A stretch of DNA of 34,221 nucleotides from GH45 sp046704385 (GTDB lineage Bacteria; Bacteroidota; Bacteroidia; Bacteroidales; SZUA-534), in NCBI GenBank assembly GCA_046704385.1, contig JBJKSB010000010.1, positions 1 to 34,221 on the forward strand, given 5' to 3'. Positions 25,559 to 33,293 of this stretch are shown piece by piece (within the stretch, counting starts at the first letter, position 1; each line of letters begins with the position of its first letter). Both the position numbers and the translations under genes were made by a program. Below the pieces are notes generated by a model, which ran no database searches, was not told where the DNA came from, and worked only from the letters and a program-made list of their open reading frames with translations.

Positions 25559-26242
25559 AAAATATAGTGTTGGAAGATTTTATAAAAGTATTATTTTTTT
25601 TCAAGTGACCATATCGTTTTATCGGTCAAAATGTATGATAACGTTCTATGTAAGGTTTTAATCGGGGATTTTGTGGTTTAAGTTGTTGTCCGAAGAATAA
25701 ACGAGTCATTCGGAAAATCAAGACTAAAGATGGTAAAAACACGGCAATTAAGCTTAGCTATTGTTGTGTTTTGGTGCTCTATTTCCTCAGTAAGTCTGTG
25801 GGTTTGGACAGTCATACTCTTTGACAAGTTTAGGTCTGTGTGCTGGTTTTTTGAGCGACTTGGTACCGAAAGTTTTCGGGATGTATGGATGCGAAGGGTT
25901 GGCATATTATCTCGGCCCTAAAAATCTATCACCGTTAAAATGAATCATATGTTCTGGGAAATCCATTATCCAAACTTCGGTATCCCATGCAATCTCAGTC
26001 GTATGTTTTTTAAATTCCGAAAAGTCGGGAAAGGCAGAAACATAAATCTCACTTCCTTCCAAATTTTTTGCCGTTTATTCCCCGATTTCTGTCATTCGTT
26101 GAAATTTCAGTCGTCTTTATAACCAGATGACCTTAAATTTATCTAAAATAAAAAACGATACTACTAACAGAATTTATATCACTAATAATTCTAAAGTTAT
26201 GCACTAAACCCGTATTCATTAATTCTGAAAAACCATTTCCTT
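25559..26242. other. intergenic region with a gene remnant
   Basis: Apart from the restriction-endonuclease remnant at 25907-26074, I see no intact gene. The part from about 25690 to 25906 has open frames of 60-75 codons on both strands, but none looks like a known protein. It may be a leader or spacer carried with the remnant. The remainder (26123-26242) is AT-rich and probably holds the promoter of the metallopeptidase gene. Confidence 0.4.
25907..26074 (-). pseudogene. 3' remnant of a BsuBI/PstI-type restriction endonuclease
   Basis: A 55-codon open segment ends in a TAA at 25907-25909. Its translation includes IYVSAFPDFSEF, IAWDTEVWIMDFPEHM and IHFNGDRFLGPR, which I recognise as the C-terminal signature of BsuBI/PstI-family type II restriction endonucleases. 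The frame is closed upstream by a stop at 26075-26077, and no matching N-terminal part, start codon or methyltransferase gene is nearby. The full enzyme would need about 300 residues, so this is a decayed fragment. It escapes simple ORF calling because it lacks a start. Confidence 0.55.
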
Positions 26243-27880
26243 ATGTTTAAGTATTTCTCATCGTTGAACCTGTTGTTAATGCTATTGTTAACTTCAGTTT
26301 TGAGTGCAAAAAAACCAACTTCAAATCAGCCAAAACTGAACCTGGATGTTGACATTTCTCCTGAATCAGGTTTTATCATGGGTTCAGCTGTTTATATACA
26401 TGTAAATGATTCTGTCATTTTCCTTTACAAAAGTTTTTTAGTCGATTCGGTCAGAGTTGATGGGACCCTCGTTGAGTTAAAACCAGTGAATGATTTAAAT
26501 TCAGAACTTTCAAAAGCATATAAAATTCCTGTAGCTACCCATAAGATTGAAATATTCTATCACGGATCCATAAATACTGTTGATCTGCCTGTTAATATAA
26601 GTCCGGTTCCGTATTTAAATAAAAATCTGGTTGAATTGGCTAATTCAATTGACTGGTATCCCCGTTTACAGCACCAGCATGGTTTTGCATATTCGCTTTC
26701 TGTAAAATTACCAGACGGTTATCAAGCGACAACTAATGGAGCATATCAAAAAAATAGTTCAAATGTTGATGCTACTGTCAGCCAATGGAAATCATTTAAT
26801 ACAGTCTATAATATTACTTTATTGGCCTGTAAGGATATGAAAAAAAGATGGACAACCAGTAAAGGGTCAACGCTCGAAATTTATTATCAAAACCTTGCTG
26901 ATACCTATGTTGATTCTATGTTGCTTGATTTGTCAGAAGTTATGGCATTTTATAAAAAACTTTATGGAGCCGGTGGTGCACAAAAACTGGTAAGAATAGT
27001 GTATGCTCCCAGACCTGCCGGGGGTTATGCCAGGGCTCCGCTTATTGTAGTTTCTGAGAATTTTGCTATCGATCAGCGTTTAATGAAATATGGTTTTTCA
27101 CGCGATTTCAGATTAAATGCCCATGAAATTGCGCATTATTGGAGCCTGGCGAATTCTGCATCGGCCGATGACTGGATTAATGAAGGACTGGCAGAATTTT
27201 CAGCCTTAATGGCTTCCCGTACCATTATAGGTGAGGATTTTTATAAAATATTGATGGATGAATACCTGGGAATTGTAACACATACCAATACCGGTGTTTC
27301 AATACTTGAAACCAACGCAGGTTCATGGGAGCGTGAAATTAACAGATATTACAAGCCAACAATTATGTTTGACTCTCTTTGGGTAAAGTATGGCTATGAA
27401 AAATTTAGTAAGTTCACCAATGTGTGGTATAATAATTCGGTTAAAAAAGGTTTTACCAATACCAGTATATTGACTGACTGTCTTAATCAGGTTTATGGAT
27501 CTGAAGTTAAGGATGTATTTTTAAGTGAATTGAATCAAAAAACCTTGTTTTATATGACACCTGAGTCAGTGTCGCAAAATAACTATCCGGCTTTGGAGGG
27601 CAAATGGTCAGGACCTTTAACCCAATTTGGTTCTACTGTGAATTTTGTACTGAATTTAAAGATGGTTGATAATAGCCTTTTACCAACACTTGACAGTCCC
27701 GATCAGGGGGCATTTGATATTCCGGTGAATGATTTTGAAATTTCAGGGGCTGAAATTTCATTTACGGTTAATGCTGCAAGTGGAAAATATACAGGTAAAA
27801 TTCAACCCGGTCAGAAAACCATTATAGGCACCTGGAGCCAGCGCGGCGCTGATTATCCTTTAAACATGAAAAAACAATAA
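26243..27880 (+). CDS. gluzincin-type metallopeptidase (M1-like), secreted
   Basis: A 545-residue protein with a signal peptide (1-22, LSAK). Residues 294-298 are the zinc motif HEIAH, with the third ligand Glu314 in DWINEGLAEF, 20 residues on as in M1 aminopeptidases. The N-terminal part is beta-rich (about 30-200). The last about 95 residues (ALEGKWSGPL onward) look like a separate lipocalin-like beta domain. The M1 exopeptidase GxMEN motif is not evident, so aminopeptidase activity is uncertain and an endopeptidase-like relative is possible. The cupin gene follows 16 bases downstream, probably in the same transcript. Confidence 0.82.
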   Translation: MFKYFSSLNLLLMLLLTSVLSAKKPTSNQPKLNLDVDISPESGFIMGSAVYIHVNDSVIFLYKSFLVDSVRVDGTLVELKPVNDLNSELSKAYKIPVATHKIEIFYHGSINTVDLPVNISPVPYLNKNLVELANSIDWYPRLQHQHGFAYSLSVKLPDGYQATTNGAYQKNSSNVDATVSQWKSFNTVYNITLLACKDMKKRWTTSKGSTLEIYYQNLADTYVDSMLLDLSEVMAFYKKLYGAGGAQKLVRIVYAPRPAGGYARAPLIVVSENFAIDQRLMKYGFSRDFRLNAHEIAHYWSLANSASADDWINEGLAEFSALMASRTIIGEDFYKILMDEYLGIVTHTNTGVSILETNAGSWEREINRYYKPTIMFDSLWVKYGYEKFSKFTNVWYNNSVKKGFTNTSILTDCLNQVYGSEVKDVFLSELNQKTLFYMTPESVSQNNYPALEGKWSGPLTQFGSTVNFVLNLKMVDNSLLPTLDSPDQGAFDIPVNDFEISGAEISFTVNAASGKYTGKIQPGQKTIIGTWSQRGADYPLNMKKQ

Positions 27881-27896
27881 TTTATCCCTTAAAACC

Positions 27897-28241
27897 ATGA
27901 TTGATAAAATTATCCCATTTCAAACAATTAACTGGGGAGAAGTACCTAAAACTGTCCATAATGGAATTACGGGTTATGCCGAATGGCAAACCTTACAATT
28001 TAACGGACTCCGAGTTCGTAAAGTTTTTTATTCTAAAGACTACCTGGCTGACCACTGGTGCCGGAAAGGGCATATTGTACATTGTTTGCAAGGCGAATTG
28101 TTAAGTCAGCTTGCGACAGGCGAATTTCATTACATGGATGCTGGTTCCACTTACGTTGTCTCAGATAATCAAAGTTCGCACCGCTCGGTTTCATTTGACG
28201 GGGCAACCTTGCTTATTATTGATGGTGATTTTTTGAATTAG
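27897..28241 (+). CDS. DHCW-motif cupin protein
   Basis: A 114-residue single-domain cupin. Residues 52-60 read DHWCRKGHI and are followed by HCLQGEL, matching the small family annotated as DHCW-motif cupin-fold proteins. The Asp-His and downstream His residues could bind a metal, and Cys55/Cys63 are unusual in such a site. Function is unknown. It has no signal peptide although its upstream partner is secreted, so they may not act together. Confidence 0.75.
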   Translation: MIDKIIPFQTINWGEVPKTVHNGITGYAEWQTLQFNGLRVRKVFYSKDYLADHWCRKGHIVHCLQGELLSQLATGEFHYMDAGSTYVVSDNQSSHRSVSFDGATLLIIDGDFLN

Positions 28242-28275
28242 TATTTAGAAATTGTACCAACAGTTGATTTTACTG

Positions 28276-28467
28276 TTCAACAGCAGCACTCTGCTCTTCG
28301 ACAGACAGGTTTTGCTTTTCGACAGCCTAAAATAGCGTTCGACAGGAGTCGTTTGGCTTTTCGACAGGTTGAAATGGTGTTCGACAGGAAAAAAGTCTTT
28401 TCAACTGGTAAAAATGGTGTTCGACAGCTAAAAAGACTTCTCAACAATATCGTTAATTATCCAACAG
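28276..28467. repeat. array of about ten TTCGACAG-like motifs at 20-22 base spacing
   Basis: Motifs start at 28276 (TTCAACAG), 28297, 28318, 28338, 28360, 28380 (all TTCGACAG), 28400 (TTCAACTG), 28420 (TTCGACAG), 28440 (CTCAACAA) and 28460 (TCCAACAG). A higher-order unit of about 40 bases is visible, with GCTTTTCGACAG and GTGTTCGACAG alternating. The period is not a multiple of three, so it is not coding. It fills the gap between the convergent cupin and permease genes. Confidence 0.8.
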
Positions 28468-28469
28468 TC

Positions 28470-29579
28470 TTAAAATACAAGGTTTACCAGGCTGTACAGA
28501 TAACCAAAAAACAAAGCACCCATAAAAGCAACTGAAATATAAATCAGGAATATTCTGGGTTTAACCAGTCCCCAAACAGCTGACATAGCAGGTATGGTGG
28601 TAACCGGACCGGTTATTAAAAATGCCAGTGCAGCACCTTTGCCCATGCCCAGTTTTATTAATCCGCCAATAATGGGTAAAGCTGTAAGGTTGCTGGTATA
28701 AACCGGAACGCCCAGTGCGGCTGAAATAAGGATGGCAAACGGATGGTCATTTCCTAAAAACCGGACAAGAAAATCGTCGTGTACATAAAAGGCTATCATA
28801 GCGTTTAAGAAAAAAGCCAGTAACATAAATTTTGCTACCATCAACGAAGCTTTCCACGATTCCCTGATAATCTTATGTAACAACGTTTTGCTTTTTCTCA
28901 CAGTATTTGTATTACATGAACAGCCTGTTAAAGAACCATTGGTGCCTTTGTCAGCCAGTACCAGGCGTGTTTTGTCAATGGCCACCTGATTTGCAAAACG
29001 GTTCGTAGCATGATTCACAACTGGCTGGGCTTTAGGTTTTAATATTCTATCGTAGTTTACTACGTGAATCCATCTTTTTATGAACGAAAGGTTTAAGAAT
29101 GTACTTTTTTCATTTTCAGGTTCCGTTTTTAATCTGGCCCTGAGAATGGAATCACCTAACCACCCTTTCTTTTGAGCAAAATAAACGAGAAATCCGGCAA
29201 ATAAACTTATTGCAAAAGTGGCAACCAATCTCCATATGGATAATTGCAAACCAATAGTTCCCACACTTAGGAAAAATATCTCGGGATCCATCGAGGGCGA
29301 TGCAATCCAAAACGACATAACCGGTGCCAGAGGTACCCCGCCAATCAATAATGACGCAATAACAGGTATAACACCGCACGAACAAAAAGGACTTAAAGCC
29401 CCTACCAGGGTGGCTAATATTATTGATATAACCGGCTTTTTGTTAAAACTTAGTGTAATGTACTTTGAAATACCCGAAAGTTTGGCTATTACAGCTAAAG
29501 GGATGGTAATCAACAGATATGGCCAAATGTGAATAAATGACTTTACAACGAAATCGATAATTAAACTGATCTGCTCCAT
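28470..29579 (-). CDS. CSC-motif permease (PF03773-like), second copy
   Basis: A 369-residue polytopic protein of the same permease family as 3388-4431. The signature is SPFCSCGVIP with Cys66 and Cys68, and GVPVYTSNLTALPI in the second half. A cytoplasmic loop (about 145-235) carries an extra TGCSCNT pair, Cys220/Cys222. About eight membrane helices are visible. It follows the SigZ gene by 86 bases on the same strand, a pairing that suggests sigma-controlled expression. Export of a thiophilic metal or metalloid compound is inferred from the family. Confidence 0.85.
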   Translation of the reverse strand: MEQISLIIDFVVKSFIHIWPYLLITIPLAVIAKLSGISKYITLSFNKKPVISIILATLVGALSPFCSCGVIPVIASLLIGGVPLAPVMSFWIASPSMDPEIFFLSVGTIGLQLSIWRLVATFAISLFAGFLVYFAQKKGWLGDSILRARLKTEPENEKSTFLNLSFIKRWIHVVNYDRILKPKAQPVVNHATNRFANQVAIDKTRLVLADKGTNGSLTGCSCNTNTVRKSKTLLHKIIRESWKASLMVAKFMLLAFFLNAMIAFYVHDDFLVRFLGNDHPFAILISAALGVPVYTSNLTALPIIGGLIKLGMGKGAALAFLITGPVTTIPAMSAVWGLVKPRIFLIYISVAFMGALFFGYLYSLVNLVF

Positions 29580-29617
29580 AATTTTAAGAATTTAAAGTAA
29601 ATAATTTTTTTCCTTAT

Positions 29618-29641
29618 GGACGGAGCTTTTGAAAAAGGACG
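29618..29641 (-). promoter_or_regulatory. direct repeats upstream of the permease gene (possible SigZ promoter)
   Basis: CGTCC occurs twice on the minus strand, at 29637-29641 and 29618-29622, 19 bases apart. The CGTC core is frequent in ECF-sigma -10 elements. The site is in the SigZ-permease gap. No such pair occurs upstream of SigZ itself. Confidence 0.3.
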
Positions 29642-29665
29642 CAGAATTTGTAAAAAAAAGTTCAG

Positions 29666-30220
29666 TTATTTATCAGTTGAGCAGCAACAACAGGTTTTCG
29701 GAACAATATCATAGATGGTTCCGTATTTGTCGAACTGATAGTGACAGCAATTCATAAGCATATCTTTTAGCATTTTCCGCGATCGTTGCACCCGCGATTT
29801 TGCTGCTGAGTAGCCAATACCAATTTGTTCGGCATATTCTTTCTGGCTTAATCCGTCCAACTCAGTCATACATAAAGCTTCGCAATTTTCAGGGGGCAGA
29901 TGATCCATCATTTTTACCATATCGATGACAGCCTCAATCATAACTGTACTCTCTTCATCTTCATGATTGGGAATACTGTTAACAATATCATCCTTACTAT
30001 TAATTTGGTTCCGGTAATAATCAGTTATAAGGTTGCGGGCAATCTGGTAAATCCACGACTGTAACCTGGTTTCGTCCCTGAGCGAATCAATTTTGGTGTG
30101 AATTTTAATAAAAACTTCCTGTAAAATATCCTCCACAGCAGTTTTATCATCTATTTTTGAACTTACAAACTGCCTGAGTTTATAGTTCAGTACTTTCCAT
30201 ATTTCATCGGTGGTATGCAT
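29666..30220 (-). CDS. sigZ: SigZ-family RNA polymerase sigma factor with cysteine-rich tail
   Basis: A 184-residue ECF sigma factor. Region 2 (about 10-75) includes DILQEVFIKIH and LQSWIYQIARNLITDYYR. Region 4 (about 100-155) includes LPPENCEALCMTELDGLSQKEYAEQ. The C-terminus ends in two cysteine clusters, Cys158-Cys159-His160 (NCCHYQF) and Cys177-Cys180 (four in a row), absent from ordinary ECF factors but typical of SigZ. These could bind a metal directly, letting the factor sense it without an anti-sigma partner. No anti-sigma gene is adjacent. The permease downstream is the likely target. Confidence 0.9.
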   Translation of the reverse strand: MHTTDEIWKVLNYKLRQFVSSKIDDKTAVEDILQEVFIKIHTKIDSLRDETRLQSWIYQIARNLITDYYRNQINSKDDIVNSIPNHEDEESTVMIEAVIDMVKMMDHLPPENCEALCMTELDGLSQKEYAEQIGIGYSAAKSRVQRSRKMLKDMLMNCCHYQFDKYGTIYDIVPKTCCCCSTDK

Positions 30221-30340
30221 AGGATTGCTTTTATAAAATCAAACACGAATATACAAACTAAGCAGATTAGTTGATTTAGCCGAATTTAAATTATTTGATC
30301 TTTTATCCTAACTTTCAATTCCCCTTACTACTTTTGTTAA

Positions 30341-31432
30341 ATGGAAAAAATAATCTGGGCAGGTTTTTCAATTGCTCTTTTTGCGGCAATTTTAACGGTT
30401 ACTAAAAGGCAATCGGGTGTTTCCGATAAGTTATTGTCGGCCTGGTTGTTCCTGTTTGCCTTCGATTATGCCAACCTGGGTATTACTGCCATGGCAACAG
30501 ACTATTACCTGATTCCCTCGTCATTTTTTCTGTTCAATCCGGCCTTTTTCCTGTATGCCCGATCGCTTACCGATACTCATTTTGCACTAAAGTGGAGGCA
30601 GTTGTTGCATTTGCTGCCATACGTCTTTTTTGAACTGGCCAAATGGTTTTTCCCATTTTCGCTGAATCTTGAACAGTTTTTCAATCCCGATAAGGAATTA
30701 TGGTTACGACTGCTTTATGGTATTTCCATGATTGCTTCCTTAAGTATCTACAATATAATGAGCATTTTAATGGTACACCGGCACCGGATTAATTTGAAGC
30801 ATATTTTTTCGAACATTAGTGAAAACCAACGAATTACCTGGCTGTTGATTGTTCTTATTTCCTATATGCTTTATGTTTTTACCGTGGTGGTTTGGGGTTT
30901 ATTCGGATTGATATTCAAAGATCTTGATGCGGCAACCACTTATAATTACCTGGCCAGCTGGATGTTGATTTTTATGCTGGGATTTTATGGCATTAACCAG
31001 GAAGAGATTTTTAAGAAACGAAAAACCAATAATGATAATGAAAACGGTGATGATCGTTACAAACTATCCGGCCTGACCGATAAACGAAAGAATGAAATCA
31101 AAAAGTTGATACTGAATTATTTTACCAAAAGTGAACCTTACCTGAATTCTGAATTAAGTATGCCCATGTTGTCGGAAGCCTTGCAGATTCCCAAATATCA
31201 GTTAACCGAGGTATTGAATACAGAAATTGGTAAGAACTTTTTCCAGTTTGTGAACGAATTTCGTGTACAGGCGGTTAAAAACAAACTCGAAGACCCCAAA
31301 AATGATGAATTATCCATTGAAGCCATTGGTTATGATTGTGGGTTCAGCAGTAAATCTTCCTTTTTTGCTGTTTTCAAATTAATTAGCGGAAACACCCCGT
31401 TGCAATACCGGAAATCTGTCCGAAATATCTGA
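30341..31432 (+). CDS. AraC-family regulator with N-terminal membrane domain
   Basis: A 363-residue regulator. Residues 1-225 hold about seven membrane helices. Residues about 260-360 are the paired helix-turn-helix of AraC/XylS, ending in the signature GYDCGFSSKSSFFAVFKLISGNTPLQYRK. Such membrane-bound members are common in Bacteroidota and probably sense envelope signals. Its ATG lies only 4 bases after a -7-like TACTTTTG (30329-30336), which would make the message nearly leaderless if used. No matched -33 element was found. It is divergent from sigZ across 120 bases. Confidence 0.9.
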   Translation: MEKIIWAGFSIALFAAILTVTKRQSGVSDKLLSAWLFLFAFDYANLGITAMATDYYLIPSSFFLFNPAFFLYARSLTDTHFALKWRQLLHLLPYVFFELAKWFFPFSLNLEQFFNPDKELWLRLLYGISMIASLSIYNIMSILMVHRHRINLKHIFSNISENQRITWLLIVLISYMLYVFTVVVWGLFGLIFKDLDAATTYNYLASWMLIFMLGFYGINQEEIFKKRKTNNDNENGDDRYKLSGLTDKRKNEIKKLILNYFTKSEPYLNSELSMPMLSEALQIPKYQLTEVLNTEIGKNFFQFVNEFRVQAVKNKLEDPKNDELSIEAIGYDCGFSSKSSFFAVFKLISGNTPLQYRKSVRNI

Positions 31433-31629
31433 GTATTGCAATCAAAAGTCCTGATTTTAAAAGTTGGAATTTTTGTATCTCGCAGCTAATCAAACCTTAA
31501 TAGTACCCTCCAAAAACTTCTTGTCCTGACAATAAAAGTTGTACCATTTCGCGCAGTGTGCAGATTAATTTTGGGCTGAAAAGGCAGGATAAATATTTTA
31601 TACTATTTAGTGAATTTATCCCTCCCAGC

Positions 31630-31783
31630 GGGGTTGTCTCAAAAGTATTAAAAATGAATATAAAGCCATAAAACCACAAAGACACCAAGAAACACAAGGC
31701 GTTAAATATTAACACCTTACAAATTCGTGAATTTTAGTGCCTTTGTGTCTTAGTGGTAAAAAAATTACTTTTGAGACAGCCCC
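31630..31783. mobile_element. 154-base MITE-like element
   Basis: Terminal inverted repeats of 18 bases, GGGGTTGTCTCAAAAGTA (31630-31647) and TACTTTTGAGACAGCCCC (31766-31783), pair with one mismatch. Inside, a second inverted repeat, ACCACAAAGACAC (31673-31685) with GTGTCTTAGTGGT (31745-31757), has one mismatch. There is no transposase, so it would be moved in trans. No clear target-site duplication is seen. The flanks CCCAGCGGGG and CCCCAGTAGGG are merely similar. Confidence 0.65.
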
Positions 31784-31864
31784 AGTAGGGCAGTGCTAAG
31801 ATTGTCTAACAGTTTTTTAAAGTAAACTATGGAAGGATATGGATTAATTCTGGTAGAAACTGCA

Positions 31865-31883
31865 CCCTCCTTTTCAAGGAGGG
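31865..31883. repeat. hairpin CCCTCCTT-ttc-AAGGAGGG
   Basis: A perfect 8-base stem with a 3-base loop lies about 60 bases before the porin-like gene, followed by CTGGGGAGGA. It resembles in build the hairpin at 14546-14578 and is probably another copy of a dispersed repeat. Confidence 0.5.
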
Positions 31884-31944
31884 CTGGGGAGGATAAAAAA
31901 CTCAACAAAATTTTTCAAATCAATAACAAGGTAAACCAACAACT

Positions 31945-33282
31945 ATGAAAGCAATAATTATAATCATAGGTTTAATTTTAATTACCCTCCATTCCCACGC
32001 TCAGGGATTATTTAATGCCTCTGACGAAAATGAAGGAAAAACACTGGAGTATTCGGGATACGCCAGGTCCGTAATAGCAGGAGGGGCAGAAAATTATGAT
32101 TTTTCGACGGCTTTTGGAGAATTTGCCATTAAACCCAAAGTTAGTATGGGTCATACATTTTTGTTTGCCGATCTTCGATTCCGGGAGGATTGGGCCTTTA
32201 ATGAACATCAGTCGACGTTTGAGCCTAAAGAACTTTATGCCGGTTATAAATCCGATAAGGTAGATGTTTTTCTCGGTAATCAAATCGTAACCTGGGGACG
32301 CACCGATGGCTTTAACCCCACGAATAAGGTAACTCCAAATGACTATTTTTTTATTTCGCCGGAACCCGACGACCAAAAACTTTCGAACTTTATGCTTCGA
32401 AGTAAAATCAGGTTTTCACCGGAAGCCGAATTGGATGTAATAGGTATCCCATTTTACAAACCTTCGATTTACCGGTACGATTTATTTCAGTTCCAACCCG
32501 GGTTTACCTTCAATAACCTGGTGGTTCCTGACAGGAAGATTGAAAATGCTTCGTATGCCGCACGATTGAATTTTGAATATCCGGCAGCCGGATTTTCCAT
32601 TTCATGGCAGTCTGGCTACAGCCCTTTTTACGGGTTTGATATCCAATCCGCCTACCTGGGTGCCGATGGCAGCTATACTGTTGAAAATATTGCCAAAACA
32701 TACAAGCAGCAGACAGCCGGTGCAGATTTTACCCTGCCACTGGGCAGCTTAATTCTAAGGGGTGAGGCAGCTTATAATATAACAAGTAATTATAAAGACA
32801 GTATTTTTATTCCCAATCCTGATTTGGCTTATGTAGCCGGTATTGAGGCCAATTTTGCCGATATAACTGCTATTTTTCAATATGTGGGCAAAACGACCTT
32901 AAAATTCGATGATCTGGCCGAACCGGTTTTGACGGATCCGACCAGTGCAACAGCTCAAATGGCCTATGGCTCTGAAATGATCCAATACCAATCGGAACTG
33001 TTCAATCGCAAAATATTCGATCAGCAGGAGAAGACCAATCAAGCGGTAATGCTGTCGCTCAACCGTGACTTTTGGTACAATGCACTGAATGTGGAATTAA
33101 CGGCTTATTACAATTTTACCACGGAGAGTGTTATGCTCCGCCCCATGCTAAGCTGGAAAATTGATGATATGCTTACTGCAAAAGCTGGTGGTTCGTACAT
33201 GCATGGGCCCGACAATAGCATTTTTAATTATTCGGCACCTGTGCTTAACAATATCCTGCTTTCGTTGCAGGCTAACTTTTAA
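31945..33282 (+). CDS. outer-membrane beta-barrel protein (DUF1302-like)
   Basis: A 445-residue protein with a signal peptide (1-20, HSHAQ) and alternating beta-strand sequence to the end, finishing in an aromatic residue (LQANF) as outer-membrane barrels do. The VFLGNQIVTWGRTDGFNPTN segment resembles the DUF1302/porin-like partners found next to RND-type lipid exporters. The MMPL-type gene starts 11 bases downstream, so the two probably form an envelope-spanning export pair. The cargo is unknown. Confidence 0.8.
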   Translation: MKAIIIIIGLILITLHSHAQGLFNASDENEGKTLEYSGYARSVIAGGAENYDFSTAFGEFAIKPKVSMGHTFLFADLRFREDWAFNEHQSTFEPKELYAGYKSDKVDVFLGNQIVTWGRTDGFNPTNKVTPNDYFFISPEPDDQKLSNFMLRSKIRFSPEAELDVIGIPFYKPSIYRYDLFQFQPGFTFNNLVVPDRKIENASYAARLNFEYPAAGFSISWQSGYSPFYGFDIQSAYLGADGSYTVENIAKTYKQQTAGADFTLPLGSLILRGEAAYNITSNYKDSIFIPNPDLAYVAGIEANFADITAIFQYVGKTTLKFDDLAEPVLTDPTSATAQMAYGSEMIQYQSELFNRKIFDQQEKTNQAVMLSLNRDFWYNALNVELTAYYNFTTESVMLRPMLSWKIDDMLTAKAGGSYMHGPDNSIFNYSAPVLNNILLSLQANF

Positions 33283-33293
33283 AATATTCCCAG

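Larger units (their letters stand above)
31433..31944. other. intergenic region with repeat elements
   Basis: The gap holds the MITE-like element at 31630-31783 and the hairpin at 31865-31883. The left part (31497-31600) gives a readable minus-strand frame (RMVQLLL-like words), but I cannot identify it and it continues into the element. I see no intact gene. Confidence 0.4.

Noticed and set aside
25730..25921. 63-codon plus-strand ORF and its antisense partner at 25678-25905
   Set aside because: No family resemblance and overlapping readable frames on both strands; more likely noncoding spacer.
25940..26122. 60-codon plus-strand ORF
   Set aside because: Lies antisense to the restriction-endonuclease remnant at 25907-26074, whose minus-strand reading is far more protein-like.
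28276..28467. CRISPR array
   Set aside because: Motifs are only 8 bases, spacers are about 12 bases and similar to each other, and there are no cas genes.
28353..28535. 60-codon ORF over the TTCGACAG array
   Set aside because: The array period of about 20 bases is not a multiple of three and the frame is an accident of the repeats and the end of the permease gene.
30329..30336. TACTTTTG as the promoter of the AraC gene
   Set aside because: It matches the -7 consensus but is 4 bases from the start codon and has no -33 partner at a suitable distance, so I did not list it as a promoter.
31497..31715. 72-codon minus-strand ORF
   Set aside because: It runs through the terminal repeat of the MITE-like element and has no recognisable domain, though its first part could be a remnant of a mobile element.
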